64,000 nucleotides of DNA, from the NCBI RefSeq assembly GCF_023715325.1, contig NZ_JAMBNX010000001.1:124001-188000 (forward strand), written 5' to 3'. Under the pieces are notes generated by a model. That model was not told the origin of the DNA. It saw nothing but the letters and a program-made list of their open reading frames with translations, and made no database searches. This stretch comes from Agromyces mediolanus (GTDB taxonomy: Bacteria; Actinomycetota; Actinomycetes; Actinomycetales; Microbacteriaceae). The position numbers and the translations under genes are program-made. Position 1 is the stretch's first letter. Every line of letters starts with the position of its first letter. Below are positions 26,404 through 35,576 of this stretch, piece after piece.

Positions 26404-27621
26404 GTGACTGCTACGGAAGCACCTCGTGGAACGGCGCAGGCGGAGCTCGCGGGCCCCGCCACCGGCGCCAGTGCGCTGGCCGGGCTCTCGAGCCGGAGCC
26501 GCGCCCTTCGCCCCTCTGGCAAGGTGCTGCCCGAGCACGCGCGCAGCCACAACCGCGCGCTCGTGCTCCAGACCCTCTACACGACCGGCGCGCAGAGCCG
26601 AGCGGACCTCGCCCGCGGGACCGGACTCACCCGCGTCACCGTCTCCGACCTCGTCGCCGAGCTGATGGCCGAGGGGCTCGTCGTCGAGCTCGGCCAGCGC
26701 GAGGACGCCCGCCCCGGCAAGCCCGCGACCCTCCTCGACGTCGACCGTGGGGCGTTCCGGATCGTCGGCATCGACGTCTCCGGGCACCGTGTCGTCCGCG
26801 GCGCCGTGCTCGACCTCTCCGGCGCCATCCTCGAGCGCGCCGAGTCGCCGCTCGGCGGCGCGACGGGGGAGCGGGCGTTCGAGCTCGTCGCGGAGCTCGC
26901 CGCGCGGCTCGCCGCCCTCGCCACCGCCCCGGTGCTCGGGGTCGGCATCGGCACCCCCGGTGTCGTCGACCCCCGTGGCACCGTCCGCTCGGCCCCCAAC
27001 CTCGGCTGGACCGACCTGCCCCTCCAGGCCAGGCTCTCCGCCCGCCTCGGCCTGCCCGTGCACGCCACCAACGACGCCAACGCCGCCGTGCTCGCCGAGC
27101 ACGGCGCCGCCGAGGCCGACGACCTCATGCTCGTGAAGATCGGCCACGGTGTCGGTTCCGGCCTCATCGTCGGCGGCCGCCTCGTCACCGGTTCGGGATT
27201 CGCCTCCGGCGAGATCGGCCACGTCGTCGTCGGCACCGACGGCGGCCCGCGCTGCGTCTGCGGTCGCGACGGCTGCCTCGAGGCCTGGCTCTCAGTGCCC
27301 CGCCTCACCGAGCAGCTCGACGCCCTCGGCGCCGACGCCGACGAGGCGGCCCGCGCCGAGGTCCTCGCCGAGGCCGGCCGCCGGCTCGGCATCGTCCTCG
27401 CGCCCGTCGTGGGCGCCCTCGACCTGCCCGAGATCGTGCTCAGCGGTCCGGCTCACCTGCTCGACGGACCGCTCATCGACGCGGCCCTCGAAACGCTCCG
27501 GAAGCGGACGATGGCGGAACAGACCCGCGATCTGAGGCTCCGGATGACCGCGCACGGGCAGGACATCGTCCTGCACGGCACGGCCGTCATGGTCCTGTCC
27601 GGAGAACTCGGGGTCTCGTAG
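26404..27621 (+). CDS. ROK-family transcriptional regulator (NagC-like)
   Basis: The 405-residue protein has an N-terminal winged helix (about 50-105, SRADLARGTGLTRVTVSDLVAELMAEG) fused to a ROK sugar-kinase fold with GIDVSG, GIGTPG, NDANAAVLAEH and the zinc motif CVCGRDGCLE. It lies directly upstream of, and in the same direction as, a chitobiose-type importer and NagZ/NagK/NagB homologues, so it most likely represses them and is released by an amino sugar or its phosphate. GTG 26404 is the first codon of a predicted leaderless mRNA. A palindrome over its own promoter suggests autoregulation. Confidence 0.87.
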   Translation: MTATEAPRGTAQAELAGPATGASALAGLSSRSRALRPSGKVLPEHARSHNRALVLQTLYTTGAQSRADLARGTGLTRVTVSDLVAELMAEGLVVELGQREDARPGKPATLLDVDRGAFRIVGIDVSGHRVVRGAVLDLSGAILERAESPLGGATGERAFELVAELAARLAALATAPVLGVGIGTPGVVDPRGTVRSAPNLGWTDLPLQARLSARLGLPVHATNDANAAVLAEHGAAEADDLMLVKIGHGVGSGLIVGGRLVTGSGFASGEIGHVVVGTDGGPRCVCGRDGCLEAWLSVPRLTEQLDALGADADEAARAEVLAEAGRRLGIVLAPVVGALDLPEIVLSGPAHLLDGPLIDAALETLRKRTMAEQTRDLRLRMTAHGQDIVLHGTAVMVLSGELGVS

Positions 27622-27686
27622 ACGAGCCCTCGCCCTGAGAGAACAGCGTCCTGCTGCTCCTTCACCCCCAGAAAGGAAACAACGCA

Positions 27687-28952
27687 ATGCGGAAACTCGG
27701 CATCGTGGCCCTCGGCGCCGCTGCTGCGCTCACCCTCGCCGGCTGTGCCTCGGGAGACGCCGGCGGCGGGTCCGGCGAGAACGCCACCATCCGCGTCTGG
27801 CTCGTCGGCACCGACACGCCCGACACGGCTCGCGACTACCTGGTGAAGACCTTCGAGGAGGAGAATCCCGGGTCGAAGCTCGTCATCGAGGAGCAGGCCT
27901 GGGACGGCCTCGTCGACCGCCTCACCACGAGCCTGTCCGGCTCGGACAGCCCCGATCTCGTCGAGGTCGGCAACACCCAGGCCGCCGCGTTCACCTCGGC
28001 GGGCGCGTTCCTCGACCTCACCGACCAGTACGACGCGCTCGGCGGCGACGACCTGCTCCCCGGCTTCGTCGAGGCGGGCAGCTACGACGGCAAGTTCTAC
28101 GCCGCACCGCTGTACTCCGGCTCGCGTCTCGTCTTCTACAAGAAGGACGCGATGGAGGCGGCCGGCCAGACCGTGCCGACCACGCTCGACGAGTACGTCG
28201 CCACCGGCGCCGCGCTCGCCACCGCGAACCCCGGCAAGTCGGGCATCTGGTGGCCCGGTCAGGACTGGCGCAACGCGCTTCCCTTCGTCTGGGAGAACGG
28301 CGGCGAGATCGCCGTTCAGGACGGCGACACGTGGGACGCGCAGCTGAGCTCGCCCGAGTCGCTCAAGGGCCTCGAAGAGGTCCAGCAGGCGATGCAGACC
28401 GCGTCGGTCGCGCCGAAGGACGCGAACGAGACGAGCCCCGAGGTCGGCTTCTGCGACGGCACCACGCTGCAGCTCTCGGCCCCGAGCTGGGTCAAGTTCT
28501 CGATTCTCGCCCCGGTCGACGCCGAGGCCCCCGGCTGCCCCGACCAGGAGGACAACCTCGGCGTCTACGCCCTCCCGGGCAAGGACGGAGGACCCGCTCA
28601 GGTACTCGCAGGCGGCTCGAACATCGGCGTGTCGGCCAAGTCGGCGAACCCTGACCTCGCGGTCGAGGCGCTGAAGATCATCCTCTCGGACGAGTTCCAG
28701 ACGATCTACGCCGAGGGCGGCCTGGTCCCGGCGAAGCTGTCCGTTGCAGACAAGCTCGGCACTGATGATGTCGCGAAGGCGATCGCTGCTGCTGCCGGCA
28801 ACGCGAAGGCCACGCCGACGTCGCCCCGCTGGGCGGACGTCGAGGCCGCCCGCATCCTCGAGGACCTCTTCGTGAACATCGCCCAGGGCGGCGACGTGAA
28901 GACCCTCGCCGAGGAGGCGGACAAGCAGATCGAGGACATCCTCAACAGCTAG
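27687..28952 (+). CDS. Sugar ABC importer binding lipoprotein (DasA-like)
   Basis: The 421-residue protein has a lipoprotein signal peptide with lipobox LAGC (Cys20), then a family-1 solute-binding fold (TIRVWLVGTDTPDTARDYLVKTFEEENPG..., PDLVEVGN, GKFYAAPLYSGSR). It would capture the sugar outside the membrane and deliver it to the two permeases downstream. The following genes (hexosaminidase, ROK kinase, NagB) indicate an N-acetylglucosamine oligomer such as chitobiose, as for Streptomyces DasA. The start has AAAGGAAA upstream. Two strong hairpins separate it from the permeases, which may let this gene be expressed at higher level. Confidence 0.88.
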   Translation: MRKLGIVALGAAAALTLAGCASGDAGGGSGENATIRVWLVGTDTPDTARDYLVKTFEEENPGSKLVIEEQAWDGLVDRLTTSLSGSDSPDLVEVGNTQAAAFTSAGAFLDLTDQYDALGGDDLLPGFVEAGSYDGKFYAAPLYSGSRLVFYKKDAMEAAGQTVPTTLDEYVATGAALATANPGKSGIWWPGQDWRNALPFVWENGGEIAVQDGDTWDAQLSSPESLKGLEEVQQAMQTASVAPKDANETSPEVGFCDGTTLQLSAPSWVKFSILAPVDAEAPGCPDQEDNLGVYALPGKDGGPAQVLAGGSNIGVSAKSANPDLAVEALKIILSDEFQTIYAEGGLVPAKLSVADKLGTDDVAKAIAAAAGNAKATPTSPRWADVEAARILEDLFVNIAQGGDVKTLAEEADKQIEDILNS

Positions 28953-28994
28953 TCGGCACCCCACCGACGAAGCGAGTCGGTACCCGCCGACTGC

Positions 28995-29072
28995 GCGGTG
29001 CCGTGGGCCCCATTCCCCCGCGGCACCGCACCCGACCGGGGTCGGCGACGACCACACACGTCGCCGGCCCCG
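28995..29072 (+). promoter_or_regulatory. Two intercistronic hairpins between binding protein and permeases
   Basis: Hairpin 1 pairs GCGGTGCCG (28995-29003) with CGGCACCGC (29021-29029). Hairpin 2 pairs 29037-29050 with 29059-29072, 14 bp with one G-T pair and the loop ACCACACA. Such structures after the binding-protein gene commonly stop part of the transcripts or protect the upstream message. Confidence 0.6.
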
Positions 29073-29134
29073 ATCCCCGGGGGCGAGACCCGAACCCGCC
29101 CCCGGACTTCCCTCGATCTTTCAGGAGTACCAGC

Positions 29135-30127
29135 ATGACCACGGTCGATCAGGACCTCGAGCCGGCCGCCCCGAGCGCCGTCGAGGGCGAACGGCTCACC
29201 GCGCCGGGCGGGGGCAAACCGCAGCGTCGCGGTCGTCGCGCCGCCGGCTTCACCCCCTACGCGCTCATCACGCCGGCCATCATCGTGCTGGCGGCGATCG
29301 TCGGCTGGCCCCTCGTCCAGCTGATCATCACCTCCTTCCAGGAGTTCGGCCGGGCCCAGGTCTTCGGCGCCCCGCCGAACTGGGTGTGGTTCGACAACTA
29401 CATCGACGTCTTCACCGACCCGGTCTTCTACGGCGTGCTCGGCCGCACGCTCCTGTTCGCCGGCGCGTGCGTGCTCGTGACCATGGTGCTGAGCACGCTC
29501 ATCGCCCTCATGCTCGTGCGACTGCCGAAGGGCTTCCGCATGCTCCTCACCGTGGGCATGCTCCTCGCCTGGGCGATGCCGGCACTCACCGCCACGATCG
29601 TGTGGGGCTGGATGTTCGACACCGCGTACGGCGTCATCAACTACGCGCTGGTGAACTGGTTCGGCCTCGCCGAGTTCGACCAGCACCAGTGGCTCATCAA
29701 CCCGCTGAGCTTCTTCATGGTCGCGGGCATCATCGTCGTCTGGGGCGCCGTGCCCTTCGCAGCGTTCACCCTCTACGCGGGGCTCACCCAGGTGCCCGGC
29801 GAGGTCCTGGAAGCGGCCCAGCTCGACGGCGCCGGCGGCTTCGCCCGGTTCCGGCTGATCATCTTCCCCTACCTGAAGCCGATCTTCATGATCGTGACGA
29901 TGCTGCAGGTGATCTGGGACCTCAAGGTGTTCACACAGATCTTCGCCCTGCAGGACATCGGCGGCATCCGTGCCCAGACCAACACGCTCGGCGTGTACAT
30001 CTATCAGACCTCGATCGCCGGTGGCGACTTCGGCCACGGCGGCGCGATCGCCGTCATCACCGCGGTCCTGCTCATGGCGATCTCCATCTACTACATCCGT
30101 CAGGTACTCAAGGAGGAGGAGCTGTGA
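29135..30127 (+). CDS. Sugar ABC importer permease (DasB-like)
   Basis: This 330-residue MalF-type permease has a ~40-residue cytoplasmic N-terminus, six membrane spans and the EAA loop EVLEAAQLDGAGGFARF that docks the ATPase. ATG 29135 has CAGGAG upstream. Its stop overlaps the next permease start as GTGA. No ATPase gene is present in the operon, so the importer must borrow one, as Das and other sugar transporters of Streptomyces borrow MsiK. Confidence 0.88.
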   Translation: MTTVDQDLEPAAPSAVEGERLTAPGGGKPQRRGRRAAGFTPYALITPAIIVLAAIVGWPLVQLIITSFQEFGRAQVFGAPPNWVWFDNYIDVFTDPVFYGVLGRTLLFAGACVLVTMVLSTLIALMLVRLPKGFRMLLTVGMLLAWAMPALTATIVWGWMFDTAYGVINYALVNWFGLAEFDQHQWLINPLSFFMVAGIIVVWGAVPFAAFTLYAGLTQVPGEVLEAAQLDGAGGFARFRLIIFPYLKPIFMIVTMLQVIWDLKVFTQIFALQDIGGIRAQTNTLGVYIYQTSIAGGDFGHGGAIAVITAVLLMAISIYYIRQVLKEEEL

Positions 30128-31038
30128 GCGCCGCCGTCACCCCGACCACCCGTGCGGTCACCGCGCCCGGCTCGCTCGATCGCGCACGGCGCGGCGGCGG
30201 CCGCCGCCGGGTCACGACGTGGCTGCTCTCGGCGCTCTCCGTCGTGCTGTTCGTGCTGTTCGTGTTCCCCGTGTACTGGATGGTGAACACCTCCTTCCAG
30301 CCGAACAACGACGTGCGCGGCTCCGAGGTGCACTTCTTCCCGGACAACTTCACGCTCCGCAACTACGAGACGGTGATCTTCGACCCGGGCCGCACCCCGT
30401 TCCTCCCGGCTGCGGCGAACTCGCTCGTCGTCACGCTGCTGACCGTCATCATCGCCCTCGTCTTCGCCTTCCTCGCCTCCGTCGCCGTGACCCGCTTCCG
30501 GTTCAAGAGCCGCCGGGCGTTCATCCTGACGATCCTCGTGATCCAGATGATCCCGGGCGAGGCGATGATCGTCTCGGTGTTCCGGGTCGTCGACGGCTGG
30601 CAGCTGCTGAACACGATCGCGGGCCTCACGATCGTGTACATCGCGACCGTGCTGCCGTTCACGATCTGGACGTTGCGCGGCTTCGTGAACGGCGTGCCCG
30701 TCGAACTCGAGGAGGCCGCCATGATCGACGGCTGTTCGAGAGCGGGCGCCTTCTGGCGGGTCACGTTCCCCCTGCTCGCACCCGGCCTGATCGCCACCGG
30801 CGTCTTCGGCTTCATCCAGGCCTGGAACGAGTTCATCATGGCGCTCGTGCTGAACGCCCGGCCGGAGATGATGACCCTGCCCGTGTGGCTGCGCACCTTC
30901 CTCGTCGCGAACGGCACCACGAACTGGGCCGGCATCATGGCCGGCTCGACCCTGATGGCGATCCCCGTCATCGTCTTCTTCCTCATCGTGCAGGGCCGGA
31001 TGACGAGCGGTCTCGTGAGCGGAGCCGTCAAGGGATGA
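30124..31038 (+). CDS. Sugar ABC importer permease (DasC-like)
   Basis: The 304-residue MalG-type permease has six spans and the EAA loop ELEEAAMIDGCSRAGAFW. GTG 30124 lies in the stop of the first permease and the 3' end overlaps the hexosaminidase start as ATGA, so translation is coupled along the operon. With its partner it forms the channel for the amino sugar presented by the lipoprotein upstream. Confidence 0.88.
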   Translation: MSAAVTPTTRAVTAPGSLDRARRGGGRRRVTTWLLSALSVVLFVLFVFPVYWMVNTSFQPNNDVRGSEVHFFPDNFTLRNYETVIFDPGRTPFLPAAANSLVVTLLTVIIALVFAFLASVAVTRFRFKSRRAFILTILVIQMIPGEAMIVSVFRVVDGWQLLNTIAGLTIVYIATVLPFTIWTLRGFVNGVPVELEEAAMIDGCSRAGAFWRVTFPLLAPGLIATGVFGFIQAWNEFIMALVLNARPEMMTLPVWLRTFLVANGTTNWAGIMAGSTLMAIPVIVFFLIVQGRMTSGLVSGAVKG

Positions 31039-32540
31039 GCGAGCAGACCCGACCCGCCGCGGCCGAGACGCTGCGCCGGGACATCCTGACGACCCTGCTT
31101 CCGGGCTTCGACGGACCGGTGGCGCCCGAGTGGGTGCTGCGGCGGCTCGCCGACGGGCTCGGCGGCGTGTGCCTCTTCGGCATGAACGTGGAGAACCCCG
31201 AGCAGCTCGCCGCGCTGAACGCCTCGCTCCGCGCCGCGAACCCGTCCGTCGTGATCGCGATCGACGAGGAGGGCGGGGACGTCACCCGACTCTTCTACGA
31301 CCGCGGTGCTCCGTACCCGGGCAACGCCCTGCTCGGCCGGCTCGACGACGTCGCGCTCACCGAGGGGGTGGCGCGCGCGGTGGGCGAGGCTCTCGCGGCG
31401 ACCGGCTGCACCCTGACGTTCGCGCCCGATGCCGACGCGAACTCCGACCCCGACAACCCCGTCATCGGCGTGCGCAGCTTCGGCAGCGACCCCGAGCTCG
31501 TCGCCCGGCACACCGCGGCGTGGGTGCGCGGCATCCAGTCCACCGGCGTCGCCGCGAGCGCCAAGCATTTCCCGGGCCACGGCGACACCGCGACCGATTC
31601 GCACCTCGCGCTGCCGGTCGTCGACGTCGACCTCGAGACGCTGCGCACCCGGGAGCTCGTGCCCTTCCGCGCCGCCGTGGCGGCGGGCACCGCGACGATC
31701 ATGACGAGCCACATCCTGCTTCCGCAGCTCGATGCGGAGAATCCGGCGACCCTCTCCCCGCACATCCTGCATCGCCTGCTCCGCGGGGAGCTGGGTTTCG
31801 AGGGCGTCATCGTGACCGACGCCCTCGACATGCAGGGGGCGAGCGGCGTGCACGGCATCCCTGAGGCGGCCGTGCGCGCGCTCGTCGCCGGCTGCGACCT
31901 GCTCTGCATCGGTTCCGACAACGACGACGCCGAGCTCGAGGGGATCGTGCTCGCCATCGAGGCCGCGGTCGCCGCCGGACGGCTCGACGCCGACCGCGTG
32001 GCGGAGGCGGCAGCGAGGGTGCGGGCGCTCGCCGAGCTCCCGCTCGCGGGCGCGGCGGCGGCGGGCCGGATGCCGAGCGCAGCCGAACTCCTGCCGGCGT
32101 TCGAGGTCTCCGACGCGGCGACGGCCGTGCTCGCCGGTGGCGTGGGCACCGTGGTGCGCGTCGAGACGGAGGCGAACATCGCCATCGGCGAGGCGCCGTG
32201 GGGCGTGTTCGCCGCGGAGGCCGAGGCCACCGCACCGGGCTGGGTCAGCCTCGCCCGCCGCGAACGGCTGGCCGACGGCGAAGCGGTGCCGGACTGGGCG
32301 GCGCTGCCGGGCCCCGTGCTCGTCATCGGCAAGGATCTGCACCGGCACGGCTTCGCCCGTTCCGCGATCGACGCGCTGCGGGCCGTGCGGCCCGACGTCG
32401 TCGCGCTCGATATGGGCTGGCCGTCCGACGACCGCCGCTACGCAGACGTCGCCACCTTCGGGGCCTCGCGCCTCGTCGGCGACGCCGTGATCGGGCTCGT
32501 CGAGGAGGCGGGCCGGGCGACGCCCGCGAGCTTCGCGTGA
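31035..32540 (+). CDS. Glycoside hydrolase family 3, NagZ-like beta-N-acetylhexosaminidase
   Basis: The 501-residue protein carries the bacterial GH3 hexosaminidase motif KHFPGHGDTATDSH (the His-Asp pair of NagZ enzymes) and the nucleophile Asp in VTDALDMQGA. There is no signal peptide, so it acts in the cytosol, splitting imported chitobiose or similar N-acetylglucosamine disaccharides. The C-terminal third (after about residue 345) is an additional domain seen in longer actinobacterial members. It is coupled by ATGA to the permease before it and by GTGA to the kinase after it. Confidence 0.87.
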   Translation: MSEQTRPAAAETLRRDILTTLLPGFDGPVAPEWVLRRLADGLGGVCLFGMNVENPEQLAALNASLRAANPSVVIAIDEEGGDVTRLFYDRGAPYPGNALLGRLDDVALTEGVARAVGEALAATGCTLTFAPDADANSDPDNPVIGVRSFGSDPELVARHTAAWVRGIQSTGVAASAKHFPGHGDTATDSHLALPVVDVDLETLRTRELVPFRAAVAAGTATIMTSHILLPQLDAENPATLSPHILHRLLRGELGFEGVIVTDALDMQGASGVHGIPEAAVRALVAGCDLLCIGSDNDDAELEGIVLAIEAAVAAGRLDADRVAEAAARVRALAELPLAGAAAAGRMPSAAELLPAFEVSDAATAVLAGGVGTVVRVETEANIAIGEAPWGVFAAEAEATAPGWVSLARRERLADGEAVPDWAALPGPVLVIGKDLHRHGFARSAIDALRAVRPDVVALDMGWPSDDRRYADVATFGASRLVGDAVIGLVEEAGRATPASFA

Positions 32541-33460
32541 GGCTCGGCATCGACATCGGCGGCACGAAGACCGCCGCCATCGCCCTGGACGAGGCCGACA
32601 CGCTCAGCGAGATGCTCCGCATCCCCACGGCGATCGGCGCGGAGGGGGTGCTCGAGACGGCGTTCGCGACGGCCGAGCGGATGCGCGAGCTCACCGGTGC
32701 TCCCGCCGGCGGGTTCAGCTCGATCGGCATCGGCATTCCCGGGGCGGTCGACACCGCGACCGGGCGGGTCGCCCATGCGGTGAACCTCGGCGTCGAGGGG
32801 CTCGACCTCGGTCCTCGGCTGAGCGATCGGCTCGGCGTCGAGGTGCGGGTGGAGAACGATGTCAAGGCCGCCGCGCTCGGCGCGCAGCACCTGCTCGCCG
32901 GCGCGGGTCAGGCTCCGACGTCGATGGCGTACGTGAACCTCGGAACGGGGCTCGCCGCCGGCATCGTGCAGGGCGGGGTGCTGCTGCGCGGCGCGAGCGG
33001 CGTCGCGGGCGAGGTCGGGCATCTCCCCGTCGATCCGGCGGGCGTGCGCTGCGCCTGCGGGCAGCGTGGATGCCTCGAGACCGTCGCCTCCGGCTCCGCG
33101 ATCGCGCGGATGTGGCCGAGCCGGCATCCGTTGCCCGCGCAGGAGCTCTTCGACGCCGCCGATGCGGGCGACGAGCGGGCGGTCGAGGTGCGCGAGCGGT
33201 TCCTGGCGGGGGTCGCTGCGACGGTGCGGGCGCTCGTGCTGACCGCGGACGTGGAGCAACTCGTCATCGGCGGCGGGCTCGCCGCGCTCGGTGGCCGACT
33301 CGAAGCTGGCGTGCACCGTATCCTGGGGGAGTGGTCCGCCGAGTCGGCGTTCCTCGACTCTCTCGACCTCGCCCGACGGGTGCGGGTCATCCCCCTCGGA
33401 TTCCCCGCGGCCGCTGTCGGTGCCGCGCTCGTAGGAGAACAGCTATGGCCGAAGTCGTGA
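32537..33460 (+). CDS. ROK-family sugar kinase, probable N-acetylglucosamine kinase
   Basis: The 307-residue protein has the ATP-binding motif DIGGTKTAAI, the sugar-contact segments GIGIPGAVD and ENDVKAAALG, GEVGHL, and the zinc motif CACGQRGCLE. It lacks a DNA-binding domain, unlike the ROK regulator of this locus. Position between NagZ-like and NagB suggests it makes GlcNAc-6-phosphate from the freed sugar. GTG 32537 sits in the hexosaminidase stop codon, and the 3' end overlaps nagB by 16 bases. Glucose kinase activity is the main alternative. Confidence 0.82.
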   Translation: MRLGIDIGGTKTAAIALDEADTLSEMLRIPTAIGAEGVLETAFATAERMRELTGAPAGGFSSIGIGIPGAVDTATGRVAHAVNLGVEGLDLGPRLSDRLGVEVRVENDVKAAALGAQHLLAGAGQAPTSMAYVNLGTGLAAGIVQGGVLLRGASGVAGEVGHLPVDPAGVRCACGQRGCLETVASGSAIARMWPSRHPLPAQELFDAADAGDERAVEVRERFLAGVAATVRALVLTADVEQLVIGGGLAALGGRLEAGVHRILGEWSAESAFLDSLDLARRVRVIPLGFPAAAVGAALVGEQLWPKS

Positions 33461-34230
33461 TCGTCTCCGACCAGGACGCCGCGGGCGCCCTGGTCGCCGA
33501 TGCCATCGTGCAGCTCATCCGTCGCAAGCCCGACGCGGTGCTCGGGCTGGCGACCGGCTCGACCCCGCTCGCGAGCTACCGCGCCCTGGCCGAACGCATC
33601 GCCCACGACGGGGTCGACGTGCGCGGCGTGCGCGGCTTCGCGCTCGACGAGTACGTCGGGCTGCCCGCCGGGCATCCGGAGAGCTATCGCGCGGTCATCA
33701 CGCGCGAGGTCGTCGAGCCGCTCGGGCTCACGCCGGAGCTCGTCCGCGTCCCGAACGGCGACCCGGCCGAGGTGCAGCATGCCGGCGCCGACTACGAGGC
33801 GGCGATCACCGCGGCGGGCGGCGTGGACCTGCAGATCCTCGGGATCGGTCGCACCGGCCACATCGGCTTCAACGAGCCGGGCTCCTCGCTCGCCTCGCTG
33901 ACCCGCGTGAAGACGCTCACCGAGCCCACGCGGGCCGACAACGCCCGCTTCTTCGACTCGCCCGACGATGTGCCGATGCACTGCATCACCCAGGGCATCG
34001 GCACCATCCTCCGCGCCAAGCATCTCGTGCTGCTCGCCTTCGGGGAGGCGAAGGCCGACGCCGTCGCCGCCGCAGTCGAGGGGCCGGTCTCCGCGAGCCA
34101 GCCCGGCTCGGCCATCCAGCTGCACCCGCACACGACCGTCGTGGTCGACGAAGCGGCGGCGTCGAAGCTGCAGCAGACGGCGTACTACCGGCACGCCTGG
34201 GCGAACAAGCCCGCCTGGCAGGGCATCTAG
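33445..34230 (+). CDS. nagB: Glucosamine-6-phosphate deaminase NagB
   Basis: NagB converts glucosamine-6-phosphate to fructose-6-phosphate and ammonia. The 261-residue sequence has the phosphate loop LGLATGSTPLASY, the catalytic region ALDEYVGLP with Asp, GIGRTGHIGFNEPG with the catalytic His, and the C-terminal VDEAAAS stretch. ATG 33445 has TAGGAGAA upstream and overlaps the kinase gene. It closes the chitobiose operon and is followed by a terminator. The deacetylase step before it is probably supplied by the nagA gene 4 kb away. Confidence 0.94.
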   Translation: MAEVVIVSDQDAAGALVADAIVQLIRRKPDAVLGLATGSTPLASYRALAERIAHDGVDVRGVRGFALDEYVGLPAGHPESYRAVITREVVEPLGLTPELVRVPNGDPAEVQHAGADYEAAITAAGGVDLQILGIGRTGHIGFNEPGSSLASLTRVKTLTEPTRADNARFFDSPDDVPMHCITQGIGTILRAKHLVLLAFGEAKADAVAAAVEGPVSASQPGSAIQLHPHTTVVVDEAAASKLQQTAYYRHAWANKPAWQGI

Positions 34231-34234
34231 CCCA

Positions 34235-34253
34235 GGGCGGATGCCGTCCGCCC
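34235..34253 (+). terminator. Terminator after nagB
   Basis: GGGCGGA (34235-34241) pairs with TCCGCCC (34247-34253) around a five-base loop, four bases after the nagB stop. The opposing gene ends at 34265, so it may serve both strands. Confidence 0.6.
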
Positions 34254-34264
34254 GCCCTGAGCGA

Positions 34265-34627
34265 TCAGGCGCTGAACTCGCGTCGGCCGTTGATCACGCC
34301 GCTGACGGCGGCGACGACGGCGAAGGCGATCGCGACGATCGGCTGGCCCATCAGCCACCAGGCGATGGCCGCCGAGGAGAAGACGGCGATCTCGACGAGC
34401 GCCTTCACGAAGGGGTCGACGGCGAACACCGCCTTCGGAGAGCGGAACAGCGCCCAGAGCAGGATCGCGAAGAGCGGGGCGCCGATGCCGATCAGCACGC
34501 CGGGCCAGGGGAGCGGGAACGCCGTGAAGCCGAAGATGCCGAGCGTGACGATCGCGAAGAGCTCGAGGACGAAGCGGAGCAGGTCGTTGAAGCCGATCTT
34601 CGGCTGGGCGGTGCTGGGGGCGTTCAC
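34265..34627 (-). CDS. YrdB/DUF2568 family small membrane protein
   Basis: A ~120-residue protein with four membrane spans (LLRFVLELFAIVTLGIFGF, PGVLIGIGAPLFAILLWALF, ALVEIAVFSSAAIAWWLMG, IVAIAFAVVAAVSG) and the family's FRSPKAVFAVDPFVKALVE loop. Function unknown. GTG 34627 is preferred: TAGGCT (34641-34636) lies eight bases before it, giving a leaderless mRNA, and no ribosome site exists. A TTG three codons earlier (34636) is too close to the -10 box. Confidence 0.78.
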   Translation of the reverse strand: MNAPSTAQPKIGFNDLLRFVLELFAIVTLGIFGFTAFPLPWPGVLIGIGAPLFAILLWALFRSPKAVFAVDPFVKALVEIAVFSSAAIAWWLMGQPIVAIAFAVVAAVSGVINGRREFSA

Positions 34628-34697
34628 GACGATCAAGCCTAGTCGCGCCGCGGGCCATCCGCGGCCACTGCAGCCCGGCCCCCGCGCCGCGTGAGCC

Positions 34698-35576
34698 TCA
34701 GCGGAAGATGATCGTGCGCGCCCCGTCGGCGAGCACGCGGCGCTCCGCGAACCACTTGACCGCCTGGCTGAGGGTGCGGCTCTCTTCGTCCTGCCCGATC
34801 GCGACGAGCTCCGCGACGGAACGCGAGTGATCGACGCGCACGACGTTCTGCTCGATGATCGGCCCCTCGTCGAGGTCGCTCGTCACGAAGTGCGCGGTCG
34901 CGCCGATGAGCTTCACCCCGCGGGCGTGGGCCTGCCGATAGGGGTTCGCCCCTTTGAACCCCGGGAGGAAGGAGTGGTGGATGTTGATGCATCGGCCGGC
35001 GAGTGCCTCGCACAGCTCGGGGGAGAGGATCTGCATGTACCGGGCGAGCACCACGAGCTCGATGTCGTGCTCGTCGATCGCCTCGAGCACGCGCCGCTCG
35101 AATGCCGCCTTCTCCTCGGCGTTCGTCACCGCGAGCGACTCGAACGGCACCCCGTAGAAGTCGACGAGGTCGCGCAGCGTGCCATGGTTCGAGAGCACGA
35201 GCGGGATGTCGACGGGCAGCTGCCCGGCGCGCTGACGGAACAGCAGGTCGTTCACGCAGTGCCCGGCCGTGGAGGCGAGCACGAGCGTACGGAGCGGGCG
35301 CGCGACCTCGTCGAGGTGCCACTCCATGCCGTAGCGCTCGGTGACGGGCAGGATGGCACCCTCGAACTCTGCGCGGTCCGCATGCGACTCGACCTGCAGG
35401 CGCATGAAGAACCGGCCGGTGTCGAGGCTCGCGAACTGCTGGCTCTCGGTGATGTTGCCGCGCGCCGCCACGATCGCCCCGCTCACCGCGTGCACGATGC
35501 CCGGTCCGTCGACGCAGACGAGGGTCAGCACCCAGTGGTGCAGGTGCGCGGGGGCGAGGTCGGCGGCGGAGGTCAT
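34698..35576 (-). CDS. purU: Formyltetrahydrofolate deformylase PurU
   Basis: PurU hydrolyses 10-formyl-THF to THF and formate, balancing the one-carbon pool. The 292-residue protein has an N-terminal ACT domain (about 10-85, LTLVCVDGPGIVHAVSGAI) and a C-terminal formyltransferase-like domain with NHGTLRDLVDFYG, INIHHSFLPGFKGANPY (catalytic Asn and His) and DLDEGPIIEQ. ATG 35576 overlaps the sigma factor stop as ATGA. It also has a leaderless-type TACTCT box (35588-35583) six bases upstream, so it may be expressed both with the sigma factor and alone. Confidence 0.93.
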   Translation of the reverse strand: MTSAADLAPAHLHHWVLTLVCVDGPGIVHAVSGAIVAARGNITESQQFASLDTGRFFMRLQVESHADRAEFEGAILPVTERYGMEWHLDEVARPLRTLVLASTAGHCVNDLLFRQRAGQLPVDIPLVLSNHGTLRDLVDFYGVPFESLAVTNAEEKAAFERRVLEAIDEHDIELVVLARYMQILSPELCEALAGRCINIHHSFLPGFKGANPYRQAHARGVKLIGATAHFVTSDLDEGPIIEQNVVRVDHSRSVAELVAIGQDEESRTLSQAVKWFAERRVLADGARTIIFR

